Positions 29,700 to 39,045 of a DNA stretch of 64,000 nucleotides are shown here, piece by piece. Within the stretch, counting starts at the first letter, position 1. Every line of letters begins with the position of its first letter. The notes under the pieces are model-generated. The model was given only the letters and a program-made list of their open reading frames with translations. It was not told the origin of the DNA and did no database searches. Position numbers and translations under genes: made by a program. The stretch covers positions 124,001 through 188,000 of the forward strand of contig JAHEBU010000006.1 of the NCBI GenBank assembly GCA_024642115.1, read 5' to 3'. This stretch comes from Marivivens sp. GTDB lineage: Bacteria; Pseudomonadota; Alphaproteobacteria; Rhodobacterales; Rhodobacteraceae.

Positions 29700-30275
29700 T
29701 CACTGCGTCGGGACGTTTCGCTGTTCGGGGCGGGCAGCGACCGGCACCATGAGGTGAACATAGGGCGTGCCGGTCCACATGACATAAGGTCCATCAGTCT
29801 GTATCTCAGTCGGCAGGCCAGCAAAGACAGCAGGATCGGGCGTTATGACCATCATGTGCGGCCCTTCGACAACCCACTCATTTCCGGCGGTCGGTTGAGC
29901 AGCCGCGGGGTCAATGTTGCTGGCACCGCCATCCGGCTCATCGCCTGACAGCATGTAGGCAATAGCCATATGCTCTGCGGTAAATGGTGTCCCGCCCATC
30001 CACGCGGCCATCCAGCGCTGCCATTCGCTATCCATGCACATTGGTCCGGCAAGCGCCTCGGGCGCCGGAAAACAGGTATAGTCGCTTGGGCCGTCACGCA
30101 GGATGTTGCCCGCCAGATCGGACACCTTGGCCGTGTCGCGGATGTTCGCCGGGGCCGCGCGCAGGGCATCGGCAATCATTGCATCGGCGTCTGGAGTCGA
30201 CTGCGCGATGGCCGGGCTGACCAACGCGGCGCAAACGGCGGCCAAGCCCGAAGCACAGCGTATGCAGCTGATCAT
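29700..30275 (-). CDS. Uncharacterised exported protein
   Basis: 191 residues from the ATG at 30275, which gives a clear signal peptide (MISCIRCASGLAAVCAAL.. SPAIAQS); the frame is open to 30353 with a His-rich start that is less likely. The mature part contains CFPAPEALAGPMCMDSEW, AIAYMLSGDEPDGGASN and GPYVMWTGTPYVHLMVPV, a conserved pattern of secreted bacterial proteins of unknown function. Two Cys residues could form a disulfide. It lies between the IS remnants and the HxlR gene and has no obvious partner. Confidence 0.7.
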   Translation of the reverse strand: MISCIRCASGLAAVCAALVSPAIAQSTPDADAMIADALRAAPANIRDTAKVSDLAGNILRDGPSDYTCFPAPEALAGPMCMDSEWQRWMAAWMGGTPFTAEHMAIAYMLSGDEPDGGASNIDPAAAQPTAGNEWVVEGPHMMVITPDPAVFAGLPTEIQTDGPYVMWTGTPYVHLMVPVAARPEQRNVPTQ

Positions 30276-30482
30276 TCCGGGGCCGAACCTCGCCTTTTGT
30301 GGGTGATGGACGTGGTGATGGGCGTGGTGAACTGACATGATGTGCGAACACATAGCGCATTTCCTTCCAAGAGATCATTCGCCTGTCCGGATCGGTATGG
30401 CGAAACTCACTTGAGGGTGCGCCGACAGTCCCCGGCTCGATAGTCCGGAAACTGGACTGGTGGACGGAGAGGCGATTTCGCT

Positions 30483-31175
30483 TCAGTGCACAAGCTTCGG
30501 TTGTGAGGAAAACGGGCTGAGGCCTAGCCATGTCTGCATCGTGCGCGCAATCAATGGGTCCCCGTCAAGCTGGATCCTGTCGGGTAAGTCCTTCACCTGC
30601 GTCAGGCCCATCCAGATTGCGGTCATGGTGCGCAGGTCTGTCGTCACCCACAAGTCGACGTCGTAACCTGGATCGGCCGAGCAGAGGTCGACCTCGGCTG
30701 TCGGATCCACTACCAACCACCAGTTGCGCTTGGTTGCCGACAGTTCGGGGTACTCGAACCTGACCACTGTTCGATGTTCGGGCAAGGGCGACGGATCGAG
30801 ATTGCGGCGCATGTCCCACATCAAGAGTGAGGGGTCGAGGTTCTTCAGCGTGGCCTGCGTCTCGATCCATTTCTGCCCCCAAAAACCGAAAGCCTCGACA
30901 ACAGCCTTAAGGTCCCTGCCCGCTTCGGTCAGGCGGTATTCCTGCACGTCTGGCTCATCGGCCACGGGGGCGCGGGAGACAATCCCGGCGGCCTCAAGTT
31001 CTTTCAGACGTTGCGAAAGAAGGCTTGGTGACATGCGGGGAACGCCGCGTCTGAGGTCGTTGAACCGGGTCGAACCGGCCACCATTTCGCGCACCAGAAC
31101 CATGGTCCAGCGCGTGCAAAGCGTCTCGGCCGCCATCGCGACCGGACAGAATTGTCCATAGCTTCCAAGTGTCAT
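30483..31175 (-). CDS. HxlR-family regulator with SCP2-like C-terminal domain
   Basis: 230 residues from the ATG at 31175 (GAGGGG upstream; the frame is open to 31223). Residues 1-110 are an HxlR winged helix (FCPVAMAAETLCTRWTM, FNDLRRGVPRMSPSLLSQR, EYRLTEAGRDL). Residues 120-230 resemble a sterol-carrier SCP2-like lipid-binding fold (DLWVTTDLRTMTAIWMG). This domain pair suggests sensing of a hydrophobic ligand. It is divergent from the FAD oxidase and probably controls it. The two N-terminal Cys could be redox sensitive. Confidence 0.85.
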   Translation of the reverse strand: MTLGSYGQFCPVAMAAETLCTRWTMVLVREMVAGSTRFNDLRRGVPRMSPSLLSQRLKELEAAGIVSRAPVADEPDVQEYRLTEAGRDLKAVVEAFGFWGQKWIETQATLKNLDPSLLMWDMRRNLDPSPLPEHRTVVRFEYPELSATKRNWWLVVDPTAEVDLCSADPGYDVDLWVTTDLRTMTAIWMGLTQVKDLPDRIQLDGDPLIARTMQTWLGLSPFSSQPKLVH

Positions 31176-31271
31176 GATGCAAATCCCCTCCAGAAAACGT
31201 CCGTACTGAATTTGCGCGAGCATAGCACATTGCGCGCAGATCGGGCGAGGAAACGTGCTGGTTCAGTTTCA

Positions 31272-31281
31272 GGACTAGTCC
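31272..31281. promoter_or_regulatory. Palindrome in the hxlR/FAD-oxidase divergent promoter
   Basis: GGACTAGTCC is a perfect 10-base palindrome, 58 bases before the oxidase ATG and about 97 bases from the regulator start. It is a candidate operator for the HxlR protein, by position only. Confidence 0.35.
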
Positions 31282-31338
31282 GGCCTCGGTCAAGGGATCA
31301 GCCTGTGGGCATACCGATAAACATTTGGAGCAATCGCC

Positions 31339-32778
31339 ATGACCCAGACTCTCAAGAAACTGAACAGCGGGACCGTCGAGATTTCGAACGCGAAACTGAC
31401 CAGCCTCAGGGCCTCACTCCGCGGTCGGCTGATTGACAAGGAGGATGCCGGTTACGACGAGGCCCGCGCGCTGTGGAATGGCATGATTGACCGGCACCCC
31501 GGCCTGGTCGTCTGCGCGAAAGATACCAACGACATCCGTCTCACCGTGAACTTTGCCCGGGACAACGACCTTTTGTTGGCGGTCAAAGGTGGCGGCCATC
31601 AGATTGCGGGCCATGCGGTGGCCGATAGCGCGCTGCTTCTCGATCTGTCGCAGATGAAGGGCGTGCATGTTGATGCTGACGCAAAGATAGCCACAGTCGA
31701 GCCCGGTTGTCTGCTGTCCGACGTGGATCGCGAAACCCAGCTTTACGGCCTTGCCGTCCCTCTGGGCATCAACTCGACAACAGGCATTGCCGGTCTGACC
31801 CTTGGCGGCGGATTCGGCTGGATCACCGCCAAGCATGGCCTGACCATCGACAACCTTCGTTCCGCGCAGGTCGTCTGTGCCGATGGGGAGGTACGCACAG
31901 CCAGCGCCACCGAGAACGCCGATTTGTTCTGGGCCATCCGCGGCGGTGGCGGAAATTTCGGAGTCGTCGCATCGTTTGAGTTTGCCCTGCATCCGATCGG
32001 CCCCGAGGTCCTGTCCGGTCTGATTGTGCATCCCCTGGCCGACGCGCGCGCCCTGCTGCAAAGCTATCGCGAGATCTGTGCCCGCGCACCGGACGAGTTG
32101 ACCATCTGGACCGTCATGCGGAAGGCGCCCCCGTTGCCATTCATCCCGGAGGAGTGGCATGGCAAGGAGGTTCTGATCTTTGCCGCATGCTACGCCGGGG
32201 ACATGAAAGAAGGCGAGAAGGCGCTGCAAGAGCTGCGTGATCTGGGTTCGCCGATTGCTGATGTGATCGGTCCGCATCCCTATGCAGGCTGGCAGCAGGC
32301 CTTCGATCCTCTGCTGACCCCGGGTGCCCGCAACTACTGGAAGAGCCATGATTTCCTAGAGCTGCCTGACAAGGCCATCGACATCCTGTTGAAGGCTTTG
32401 GGCGAGCTTCCCGATCCGCAATGCGAAGTTTTCATCGCCCGTGTCGGTGGCGCAATGGCGCGGGTGGCCGAAGCGGCGACCGCTTTCCCGCAGCGAAAGG
32501 CGCACTTCGTCATGAACGTGCACACCCGTTGGGCCGACGCTGCGCAGGATGCCGACTGCATTGCCTGGGCGCGCGATCTGTTTGCGAAAACTGCGGCGTT
32601 TTCGGAAGGCAGCGCCTACGTGAACTTCATGCCCGAGGACGAGGCCGGGCGTGTCGGAACCGCCTATGGGGCCAATATGGAAAGGCTACGCCGGATCAAA
32701 GCGAAGTATGACCCCCGCAACCTGTTCCAACTTAACCACAATATCGCCCCAGCAAAGGCGGCTCAAACCGCACGATAG
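31339..32778 (+). CDS. FAD-dependent oxidase, BBE/berberine-bridge type
   Basis: 479 residues. The FAD-binding domain has GGGHQIAGHAVADSALLLDL, whose His normally carries the 8-alpha FAD bond, and GGGFGWITAKHGLTIDNL, where bicovalent family members have a Cys in place of the Ile of TIDNL. So one covalent link is likely, not two. The C-terminal BBE motif reads AYGANMERLRRIKAKYDPRN and then LFQLNHNI. These enzymes oxidise sugars, polyphenols or alkaloids with O2 as acceptor. There is no signal peptide. Confidence 0.9.
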   Translation: MTQTLKKLNSGTVEISNAKLTSLRASLRGRLIDKEDAGYDEARALWNGMIDRHPGLVVCAKDTNDIRLTVNFARDNDLLLAVKGGGHQIAGHAVADSALLLDLSQMKGVHVDADAKIATVEPGCLLSDVDRETQLYGLAVPLGINSTTGIAGLTLGGGFGWITAKHGLTIDNLRSAQVVCADGEVRTASATENADLFWAIRGGGGNFGVVASFEFALHPIGPEVLSGLIVHPLADARALLQSYREICARAPDELTIWTVMRKAPPLPFIPEEWHGKEVLIFAACYAGDMKEGEKALQELRDLGSPIADVIGPHPYAGWQQAFDPLLTPGARNYWKSHDFLELPDKAIDILLKALGELPDPQCEVFIARVGGAMARVAEAATAFPQRKAHFVMNVHTRWADAAQDADCIAWARDLFAKTAAFSEGSAYVNFMPEDEAGRVGTAYGANMERLRRIKAKYDPRNLFQLNHNIAPAKAAQTAR

Positions 32779-32861
32779 CGCCTCTGAACGGCAGCGGTCG
32801 TGGTTCGGTGGCGTGTCAGACTGGTTAGCCGATCAACACGAAGCCTAAAAAGGAGAAACCA

Positions 32862-33260
32862 ATGCGGATCTCAAAGAATGACGTCGACATCAAGATGCAA
32901 ATTCCCGGCGCCACGATCCGCCAACGCAAGGATTTTGGCGATGCGACCAAGCTGGGGAAGATAAGCGGTGAGTATTTCACTCTTGCGGCGGGTGTGGATA
33001 CGACACCGCTGTTTCAAGGGTTGGAAGGAAACCTGTGTCAATGCCCCCACTGGGGTTTCGTGCTGCAGGGCAGTCTCACCACGACCGATGCCAAGGGCGC
33101 GACAGAAACCGTGAACGCCGATGATCTGTTCTATTGGCCGCCCGGTCACAACGTGCGGGTCGAGGCGGATTCAGAGATCATTATGTTCAGCCCGCAGCAT
33201 GAGCACAGCAAGGTAATCAGTCATATGATCAAGGTTGCGAGCAGTCAGCTCGAGGACTGA
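32862..33260 (+). CDS. Cupin-fold protein
   Basis: 132 residues with AAAAAGGAG upstream. CPHWGFVLQGSLTT and DDLFYWPPGHNVRVEADSEI fit the two cupin motifs, with His residues that could bind a metal. It probably follows the FAD oxidase in the same transcript and may act on or sense its product. No specific activity can be assigned. Confidence 0.75.
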   Translation: MRISKNDVDIKMQIPGATIRQRKDFGDATKLGKISGEYFTLAAGVDTTPLFQGLEGNLCQCPHWGFVLQGSLTTTDAKGATETVNADDLFYWPPGHNVRVEADSEIIMFSPQHEHSKVISHMIKVASSQLED

Positions 33261-33327
33261 TCTCGATCAGGGCAAAACAATCCATTGCCGGGCATGGTCA
33301 TAGCCAATTCATGCAAGGAAACATGCT

Positions 33328-34458
33328 ATGCTACGTGCCCTGATTCTGGCGTTTTGCCTGCTTGCCGGCCCGGTCTTTGCCGAAACCTCGACACTGACCA
33401 TCGCCCAAGACCGCTACGTGGCAGGCGCATCCGTGCGTTTCGATGGCCCGGAAGTGGTCGATCTGTTCATGGCAGGCAACAGGGTTGTGGTTGCGGCACC
33501 AGTCGCTGGGTCCGCGCACCTCGCCGGACGGAGGGTGGCGGTCGAGGCGGCCGTCGCGGGGGATCTCTTTGCCGCGGGCTACAGCGTCGACGTGAGTGCC
33601 CCGCTTGGTGGCGATGCCACGGTCACCGGTTACGAGATCACCGTTGGGCCCGTCACCGGCAACCTGCGTGCTGCGGGATCAGAGGTCGGTGTTGGTCCCG
33701 TTGGCGGCTATGCGCTGATAACCGGGGCCGACATCATACTGACCGGTGCATTCGCAGGTGATGTGGTGCTGGTATCGGATGAGATCACTTATGCGCCGGG
33801 CGCAACCATTGCTGGCGCACTGACGATCTACGCGGAAGACCCGGCCAGCATCAGCGTTCCCCCTTCCGTGGCACCGGCTGGACGGATCAAGGTCGAGGCG
33901 CTCAAGGATTATGTCGCAGAAAACTGGACGGATCGCATACCAGTCAAGGTTTCTGCCTGGCAGGTGGTCACCGGCTTTCTCTCCGGGGTCGTCATCTCGG
34001 GCCTGATCGCGGCACTGGTGATCGCGGTGGCGCCTGTGGCGGTGCAAAACTGGCGGACGCTGGCACTGGCGCATCCCGGTCGCGCGATCTGGTCGGGTTT
34101 TCTGGTGACCTCGGCGCTGGCCGGGTCAGGTTTTGTGCTGATGCTCACGATTATTGGCGTGTTCCTGTTGCCGGTCATGCTGGTGATAACGGTTGTCGCC
34201 ATCTTTGCCGGCTATGCGCTTGGCTCTTATGTGCTGGGCGTCGGACTTTGGCTTGCCGTTGGACGCCCCATGCCGAAAGGAATTCTGGGCAAATTCGGGC
34301 TGGCCTGTCTTGGTGCCTTTGTGGCCGGACTGGCCTGGCTGATCCCGATTGCGGGATGGTTCTTTGTGCTGGCCCTGACCCTGCTTGGGATCGGAACACT
34401 GGCAGCCTTTGCCCTGCCCGGCCGGCTGCTGTTGCGGCGCGACGCCGAGGTGGTCTGA
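33328..34458 (+). CDS. Bactofilin-like repeat protein with C-terminal membrane domain
   Basis: 376 residues. A signal peptide (about 1-18, ending FAETS) is followed by about 150 residues of short beta-repeats with Gly/Ala/Val periodicity (GDLFAAGYSVDVSAPLGGD, GGYALITGADIILTGAFAG), like a bactofilin or polymer-forming fold. About four helices follow (residues 210-360). The repeat domain should face the periplasm. Function unknown; an envelope scaffold is a reasonable guess. Confidence 0.7.
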   Translation: MLRALILAFCLLAGPVFAETSTLTIAQDRYVAGASVRFDGPEVVDLFMAGNRVVVAAPVAGSAHLAGRRVAVEAAVAGDLFAAGYSVDVSAPLGGDATVTGYEITVGPVTGNLRAAGSEVGVGPVGGYALITGADIILTGAFAGDVVLVSDEITYAPGATIAGALTIYAEDPASISVPPSVAPAGRIKVEALKDYVAENWTDRIPVKVSAWQVVTGFLSGVVISGLIAALVIAVAPVAVQNWRTLALAHPGRAIWSGFLVTSALAGSGFVLMLTIIGVFLLPVMLVITVVAIFAGYALGSYVLGVGLWLAVGRPMPKGILGKFGLACLGAFVAGLAWLIPIAGWFFVLALTLLGIGTLAAFALPGRLLLRRDAEVV

Positions 34459-34491
34459 CCACTATCCCCCAAATTAAAAGGATCCTGTCCC

Positions 34492-35583
34492 ATGGTAAGC
34501 CGACGAAATCTGTTGATCGGTGGGGCCGTGATCATCGCCGGCGGAGGCGCCGCCGGGGCCGAAGTTTGGCGGATGGGCACAATGGAGGACTTTGAGGCCA
34601 GTATCGCGCCCCTTCGCATGGCATTGCCCGTCACCCCGGACGCACATGATCTGATCCGCTTTGCCAGTTTGGCGGCCAACAGTCACAACACCCAAGCCTG
34701 GCAATTTCGCTTGAACGGCGACAACATCAGCATCCTGCCCGATTTGTCGCGTGCGACGCCGGTGGTGGACCCAGACAACCATCATCTGTTCATCAGTCTG
34801 GGTTGCGCCGCCGAAAACCTGTCTGTCGCTGCAGCATCGCGCGGGATGCCGGGCGAGGTGCGCTTTGATCCCGCCAGTGGCGAGATCAGCTTTGCGTACA
34901 CCACCGGTGCTGTCACGGACACTGCCCTATCGGATGCCATCCCGGTCCGCCAATCGACACGCGGTCTGTTCGATGGCTCGACCCTGAACACGGCGGATCT
35001 CGGCACATTGGCAAGCACCGTGCGCGGTTCGGGTGTCGATCTGACACTGATCACGGACCCCGCGCTAATGGGCCAGGTCGCCGATCTGATCGCGACTGCG
35101 AACAGCGCGCAGATAGCCGACCCCGCCTTCATGGCCGAATTGAAACACTGGATGCGGTTCAGCCCGCGCCGTGCGATGGCGACCGGTGACGGGTTGTTCA
35201 GTGCGACCAGCGGCAACCCGGCAATGCCAGACTGGTTGGGGCCGACGGTTCTGGATTGGGCCTATACTGCAGAAACCGAAAACAAGAAAACGACCGCCAA
35301 GATTGCCTCCTCGGCCGGACTGGCCATTTTCGTCGGTGCCGACGAAACGGCGGCAAGTTGGGTGCAGGTTGGTCGCGCCTGTCAGCGTTTCGCCCTGCAG
35401 GCCACCGCGATGAGCCTGAAACATGCGTATCTGAACCAGCCGGTCGAAGTGGCCAGCCTGCGACCTGACCTGGCCACGCTCATCGGCATGCCGGGCCGCA
35501 GACCGGATCTGGTGATGAGATTTGGTCGAGGTGCCGCGCTGCCCTATTCGGCCCGACGTCCGCTCATTGACGTCATCACATGA
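34492..35583 (+). CDS. Acg-type nitroreductase-fold protein, Tat-exported
   Basis: 363 residues. The N-terminus SRRNLLIGGAVIIAGGGAAG has a twin-arginine signal. The body contains ANSHNTQAWQF and a second nitroreductase-like half (residues ~200-340), the duplicated arrangement of the Acg family, which binds or sequesters flavin and often lacks classical reductase activity. It is followed at once by the fused membrane/hydrolase gene (ATGA overlap at 35580). Confidence 0.8.
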   Translation: MVSRRNLLIGGAVIIAGGGAAGAEVWRMGTMEDFEASIAPLRMALPVTPDAHDLIRFASLAANSHNTQAWQFRLNGDNISILPDLSRATPVVDPDNHHLFISLGCAAENLSVAAASRGMPGEVRFDPASGEISFAYTTGAVTDTALSDAIPVRQSTRGLFDGSTLNTADLGTLASTVRGSGVDLTLITDPALMGQVADLIATANSAQIADPAFMAELKHWMRFSPRRAMATGDGLFSATSGNPAMPDWLGPTVLDWAYTAETENKKTTAKIASSAGLAIFVGADETAASWVQVGRACQRFALQATAMSLKHAYLNQPVEVASLRPDLATLIGMPGRRPDLVMRFGRGAALPYSARRPLIDVIT

Positions 35584-37220
35584 CCCTTCCCTTCACAATC
35601 GACGAATTCATGGCGGTTTTCGCCGCCTACAATGCAGCGATCTGGCCGTTTCAAATCGCCGCATATGGCCTCGCACTCGTGGTCCTCACAGCTATTTTTG
35701 TACCGCGACCTTGGCTGGTGCGGCTTGCGTTCGCGGCGTTGGCAGTGCTTTGGCTGGTCAACGGCATCGGGTATCACCTGATGTTTTTCGCCGCGATCAA
35801 TCCGATTGCTCCGGCGTTTGCCGCGTTCTTCGTGTTTCAGGCTGTCTTGTTGCTGGCAAGTGCGGTCCGACCTGGTGACCTGCGCCTAAGCCTTGGGCGC
35901 GACTTCCGATCCATCACGGGTCTCATTACGCTCATCTACGCGTTGGCAATCTATCCGGTCTTGGGGGTATGGGCCGGGCATGGGGCGATGGCTGGACCGA
36001 TGTTCGGCGTCGCACCTTGCCCCACCACAATATTCAGCATCGGCCTGCTGCTCCTCGCACGTGGGCGCTGGGTGATCTGGTTGTCGATCATCCCGATCCT
36101 GTGGTCACTCATCGGACTGGCCGCCGCCATCCAGCTTGGAATCCCCGAAGATCTGGCGATGCCGGTTGCGGGTGCGGTTCTAGCGGTCGTGATGGCGCGC
36201 GCGCTGGAGTGGCCCTGCCATGAGAGAGACATGACCATGCCTGCATCCAAAGCCAGGATATGGATCGCCGTGTTCGTGGCTGCAGCAGGGATCGTCGCCG
36301 CCATCGGGTGGCAATTCCGAACAGATATCTCGGCGGCGCGCAACAGGATCGCGACGGGCAGCACCGTCATGCAAACTCCGTGCGGAGCGATAGAATATGC
36401 CGATGCCGGGACGGGGACGCCGCTGTTGGCTGTGCATGGCAGTGGCGGTGGCTACGATCAGGGGATGGCCTTTGCAGCGCCCCTGACCGCACGGGGCATT
36501 CGGGTGATTGCTGTATCGCGATTTGGCTATCTGCGATCACCGATGCCCGGCGATGGGTCGGCCGAGGCGCAGGCCGATGCGTTTGTCTGCCTGCTCGACA
36601 GGTTGGGGATCGACACGGTCGCGATCATGGGTGGATCGGCAGGCGCCCCTTCGGCGCTGGCCATGGCGATCAACCACCCGGACAGGGTCAGTTCGCTTAT
36701 TCTTGTGGCCCCCTTGGCCTACAAGCCGCCGACCGAGGCAAACTCTGCGGCCCCCATGGCCCGATGGGTCGAGAATACGATGATGTCCATCCTCGGGTCG
36801 GATTTCCTGTTCTGGTCCGCCACGCACCTCTTTCGCAATCAGGTGATGGCTACAGTCCTGGCCACCCCGCCTGCCTTGATGGACACCGTAAGTGGGGGCG
36901 AACAAGCCCGTGCGAACGCCATGCTCGACAACATCCTGCCGATCTCGGCGCGGATTGCGGGGCTGCGTGCAGACACGGCGGCCAGCAAAAGCCTTACCCC
37001 CTCCCGGCTGGATCTCGTCTCAGCGCCCACCCTGATCATCAGCGCTCGCGATGACGGATACGGAACCTATGCCTCGGCAAAATACACCGCCGCCGGGATC
37101 GCCGGCGCGCATTTCATGGGTTTCGATACCGGGGGTCATGTCTGGCTTGGACACAACGACGCGGTGATGAACGCCATTGCCGATCTGATCCTTGCACCAG
37201 AGCCGGCGGCCGAGCGATGA
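35580..37220 (+). CDS. DUF6064-like membrane protein fused to alpha/beta hydrolase
   Basis: 546 residues in one frame. Residues 1-215 have about six helices and the DUF6064 pattern (FAAYNAAIWPFQIAAYGLAL, GVAPCPTTIFSIGLLLL). Residues 218-546 are a membrane-anchored alpha/beta hydrolase (helix at about 225-245, oxyanion AVHGSGGGYDQG, nucleophile GGSAGAPS, His in TGGHVWLGH). At the junction ERDMTMPASK an ATG at 36232 follows GAGAGA. The parts are usually separate genes; this is the second such junction in the window. A separate hydrolase from the internal start is possible. Confidence 0.75.
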   Translation: MTLPFTIDEFMAVFAAYNAAIWPFQIAAYGLALVVLTAIFVPRPWLVRLAFAALAVLWLVNGIGYHLMFFAAINPIAPAFAAFFVFQAVLLLASAVRPGDLRLSLGRDFRSITGLITLIYALAIYPVLGVWAGHGAMAGPMFGVAPCPTTIFSIGLLLLARGRWVIWLSIIPILWSLIGLAAAIQLGIPEDLAMPVAGAVLAVVMARALEWPCHERDMTMPASKARIWIAVFVAAAGIVAAIGWQFRTDISAARNRIATGSTVMQTPCGAIEYADAGTGTPLLAVHGSGGGYDQGMAFAAPLTARGIRVIAVSRFGYLRSPMPGDGSAEAQADAFVCLLDRLGIDTVAIMGGSAGAPSALAMAINHPDRVSSLILVAPLAYKPPTEANSAAPMARWVENTMMSILGSDFLFWSATHLFRNQVMATVLATPPALMDTVSGGEQARANAMLDNILPISARIAGLRADTAASKSLTPSRLDLVSAPTLIISARDDGYGTYASAKYTAAGIAGAHFMGFDTGGHVWLGHNDAVMNAIADLILAPEPAAER

Positions 37221-38068
37221 CGATATCTGTCGGCCCGCCTGATCTGACAGGCCCCCTAACGATGGCCGATCTGGTTCCATCCTTGCAGATCAAGGCTTTG
37301 ATCGCCTTCGTGGTGCTGGCCTTTGGCTGGACATGGAGTTTGTTGTGGGTTGGGGCTACGTTTACCTTGCAGCCCCAGTGGATTGGCACGACGACTATAA
37401 TCGCATCAGCTTTTGGACCCAGCTTGGCTGGGGTGACCATTGTGGCCCTTTTCGACGGGCTGCCCGGCGCAAAACGATGGTTAAAGCGGAGCTTGATCTG
37501 GCGCATCGGCTGGGGTTGGTATGCCATCGCTGCCTTTGCTCCCTTGGGTATGATGGTCGCGGCACTTGCACTCCATGCTGCAATGGGCAGGACCGTACAA
37601 CCTTCGCCTGCTGCCGGGAGTTTGTGGCTGTCCGCTCTGATCCTTGGGCAGATTCTGCTGCTGGGTGGCCCTTTGGGCGAGGAATTCGGCTGGCGTGGGT
37701 ATGTGCTGCCTGCACTGACGCACCGTATCGGCTGGCGATGGGCCAGCCTGACTGTTGGCGGCGTCTGGGCGCTGTGGCACCTGCCGCTGTTCTTCATCCC
37801 CGGCATGGCGCAGGCCAATATGCCGATGGCGCTGTTCATGGCGTCTACCGTGGCGCTGTCGGTCGTCTTTGCGCGGTTGTCTGTCAATACGCGCTTCAGC
37901 GTGTTGCCCGCGATTGTGCTACACTGGTCAATTAATGCGGGATCATGGGCTATCCCGGTCACCCCACAAGACGGTGTGATGCAGCCCTATTATCTGGTGA
38001 TGGGATTGTTGTTCACGGTTGCCATCTTCGTCTTTTTCAAACCGGGGCCAGAGGCCACAGCGCCCTAA
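37217..38068 (+). CDS. CPBP-family intramembrane metalloprotease
   Basis: 283 residues with about eight helices. The motifs are GEEFGWRGYVLPAL (EExxxR) and the His of LWHLPLFF, the usual catalytic/metal residues of CPBP (Abi) proteases. The ATGA overlap with the previous gene puts it in the same operon. Such proteins process prenylated or membrane substrates; none is evident here. Confidence 0.88.
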   Translation: MTISVGPPDLTGPLTMADLVPSLQIKALIAFVVLAFGWTWSLLWVGATFTLQPQWIGTTTIIASAFGPSLAGVTIVALFDGLPGAKRWLKRSLIWRIGWGWYAIAAFAPLGMMVAALALHAAMGRTVQPSPAAGSLWLSALILGQILLLGGPLGEEFGWRGYVLPALTHRIGWRWASLTVGGVWALWHLPLFFIPGMAQANMPMALFMASTVALSVVFARLSVNTRFSVLPAIVLHWSINAGSWAIPVTPQDGVMQPYYLVMGLLFTVAIFVFFKPGPEATAP

Positions 38069-38083
38069 AAGAAGGAGAAAAAT

Positions 38084-38944
38084 ATGTATGTTTTAAAATG
38101 GTTTGGCGTCATCGTTCTGGTCCTTGCTGCCGCCTACGCCGCAGCCTTCGCCTTGGGCACATGGCGCTGGTCGGGTACCACCCGGGATCTGGTAAAGCAG
38201 CTGAATGCGGGCCGCACGCCCCCCCGCACAAGCCGCTACAAAGAGACCGAACTCGCGGGCCTGCCCGTCCCTGTCCAGCGCTATTTTCGTGCGGTCCTGA
38301 CCGATGGCCAGCCGATTATCACCGCCGTAACACTGACCCAAAGCGGCACGTTCAACATGAGCACCAGCGCCGCACAATGGAAACCGTTTACCGCGAAGCA
38401 AGCCTTTACGACCCAGCGCCCCGGCTTTGTGTGGAATGCAAACATCACCTTGTTCCCCGGCATGCCGGTCCGTGTGGTCGACGCCTTCATCGCAGGCGAA
38501 GGTCTTTTGCGGCCCGCGATCCTTGGCCTCTATTCAATGGGAACGATGCACGGCAAGGGCGAGATCGCGCGGGGGGAATTGCTGCGCCATTTCGCCGAAA
38601 GCGTGTGGTTTCCGACCGCGCTACTGCCCAGTCAGGGTGTCGTGTGGCAAGCAGTGGACGACACATCCGCCACCGCCACGATGACCGATGGCCCGATCAG
38701 CGTGACGATGCTGATCCGCTTTGGCACCGATGGGTTGATCAGCACCATCCACGTCGACGAACGCGCGACGACTGTGGGCACCGACACTGTCATGATGCCT
38801 TGGGAGTGCCGGATGTCCAATTATCAGACCCGGGACGGCATGCAGGTGCCCCTGACGGGCGAGGCTTTGTACATCACGCCTCAAGGCGAACGGTCCTATT
38901 TCAGGGGCACAATCGACAGGCTGGACTATGAATTCGCGCCTTAA
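38084..38944 (+). CDS. DUF6544-like protein with N-terminal anchor
   Basis: 286 residues, preceded by AAGGAG. An N-terminal hydrophobic segment (about 5-25) is followed by LPVPVQRYFRAVLTDGQPI and a beta-rich domain ending with ITPQGERSYFRGTIDRLDYE, the pattern of DUF6544 proteins. Function is unknown; the fold suggests binding of a lipophilic ligand at the membrane. It continues the same-strand run of hydrolase genes. Confidence 0.75.
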   Translation: MYVLKWFGVIVLVLAAAYAAAFALGTWRWSGTTRDLVKQLNAGRTPPRTSRYKETELAGLPVPVQRYFRAVLTDGQPIITAVTLTQSGTFNMSTSAAQWKPFTAKQAFTTQRPGFVWNANITLFPGMPVRVVDAFIAGEGLLRPAILGLYSMGTMHGKGEIARGELLRHFAESVWFPTALLPSQGVVWQAVDDTSATATMTDGPISVTMLIRFGTDGLISTIHVDERATTVGTDTVMMPWECRMSNYQTRDGMQVPLTGEALYITPQGERSYFRGTIDRLDYEFAP

Positions 38945-39045
38945 GGCGGACCGGAGTGACCATGACCTGACCGCACAACCCGACACTTAATTGCATCGCC
39001 CTCGACCAGACATTGGCCCGGTGAACCCAAGAGAAAGAATTGCAC

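Noticed and set aside
29561-29824. Short ORFs between the IS remnants and the exported-protein gene
   Set aside because: They are fragments of the older transposase copy plus antisense sequence, with no start signals.
33257-33270. CTGAT-CTCG-ATCAG dyad upstream of the bactofilin-like gene
   Set aside because: It resembles an FNR-type site, but both half sites start with C and it does not match the other boxes; probably chance around the cupin stop.
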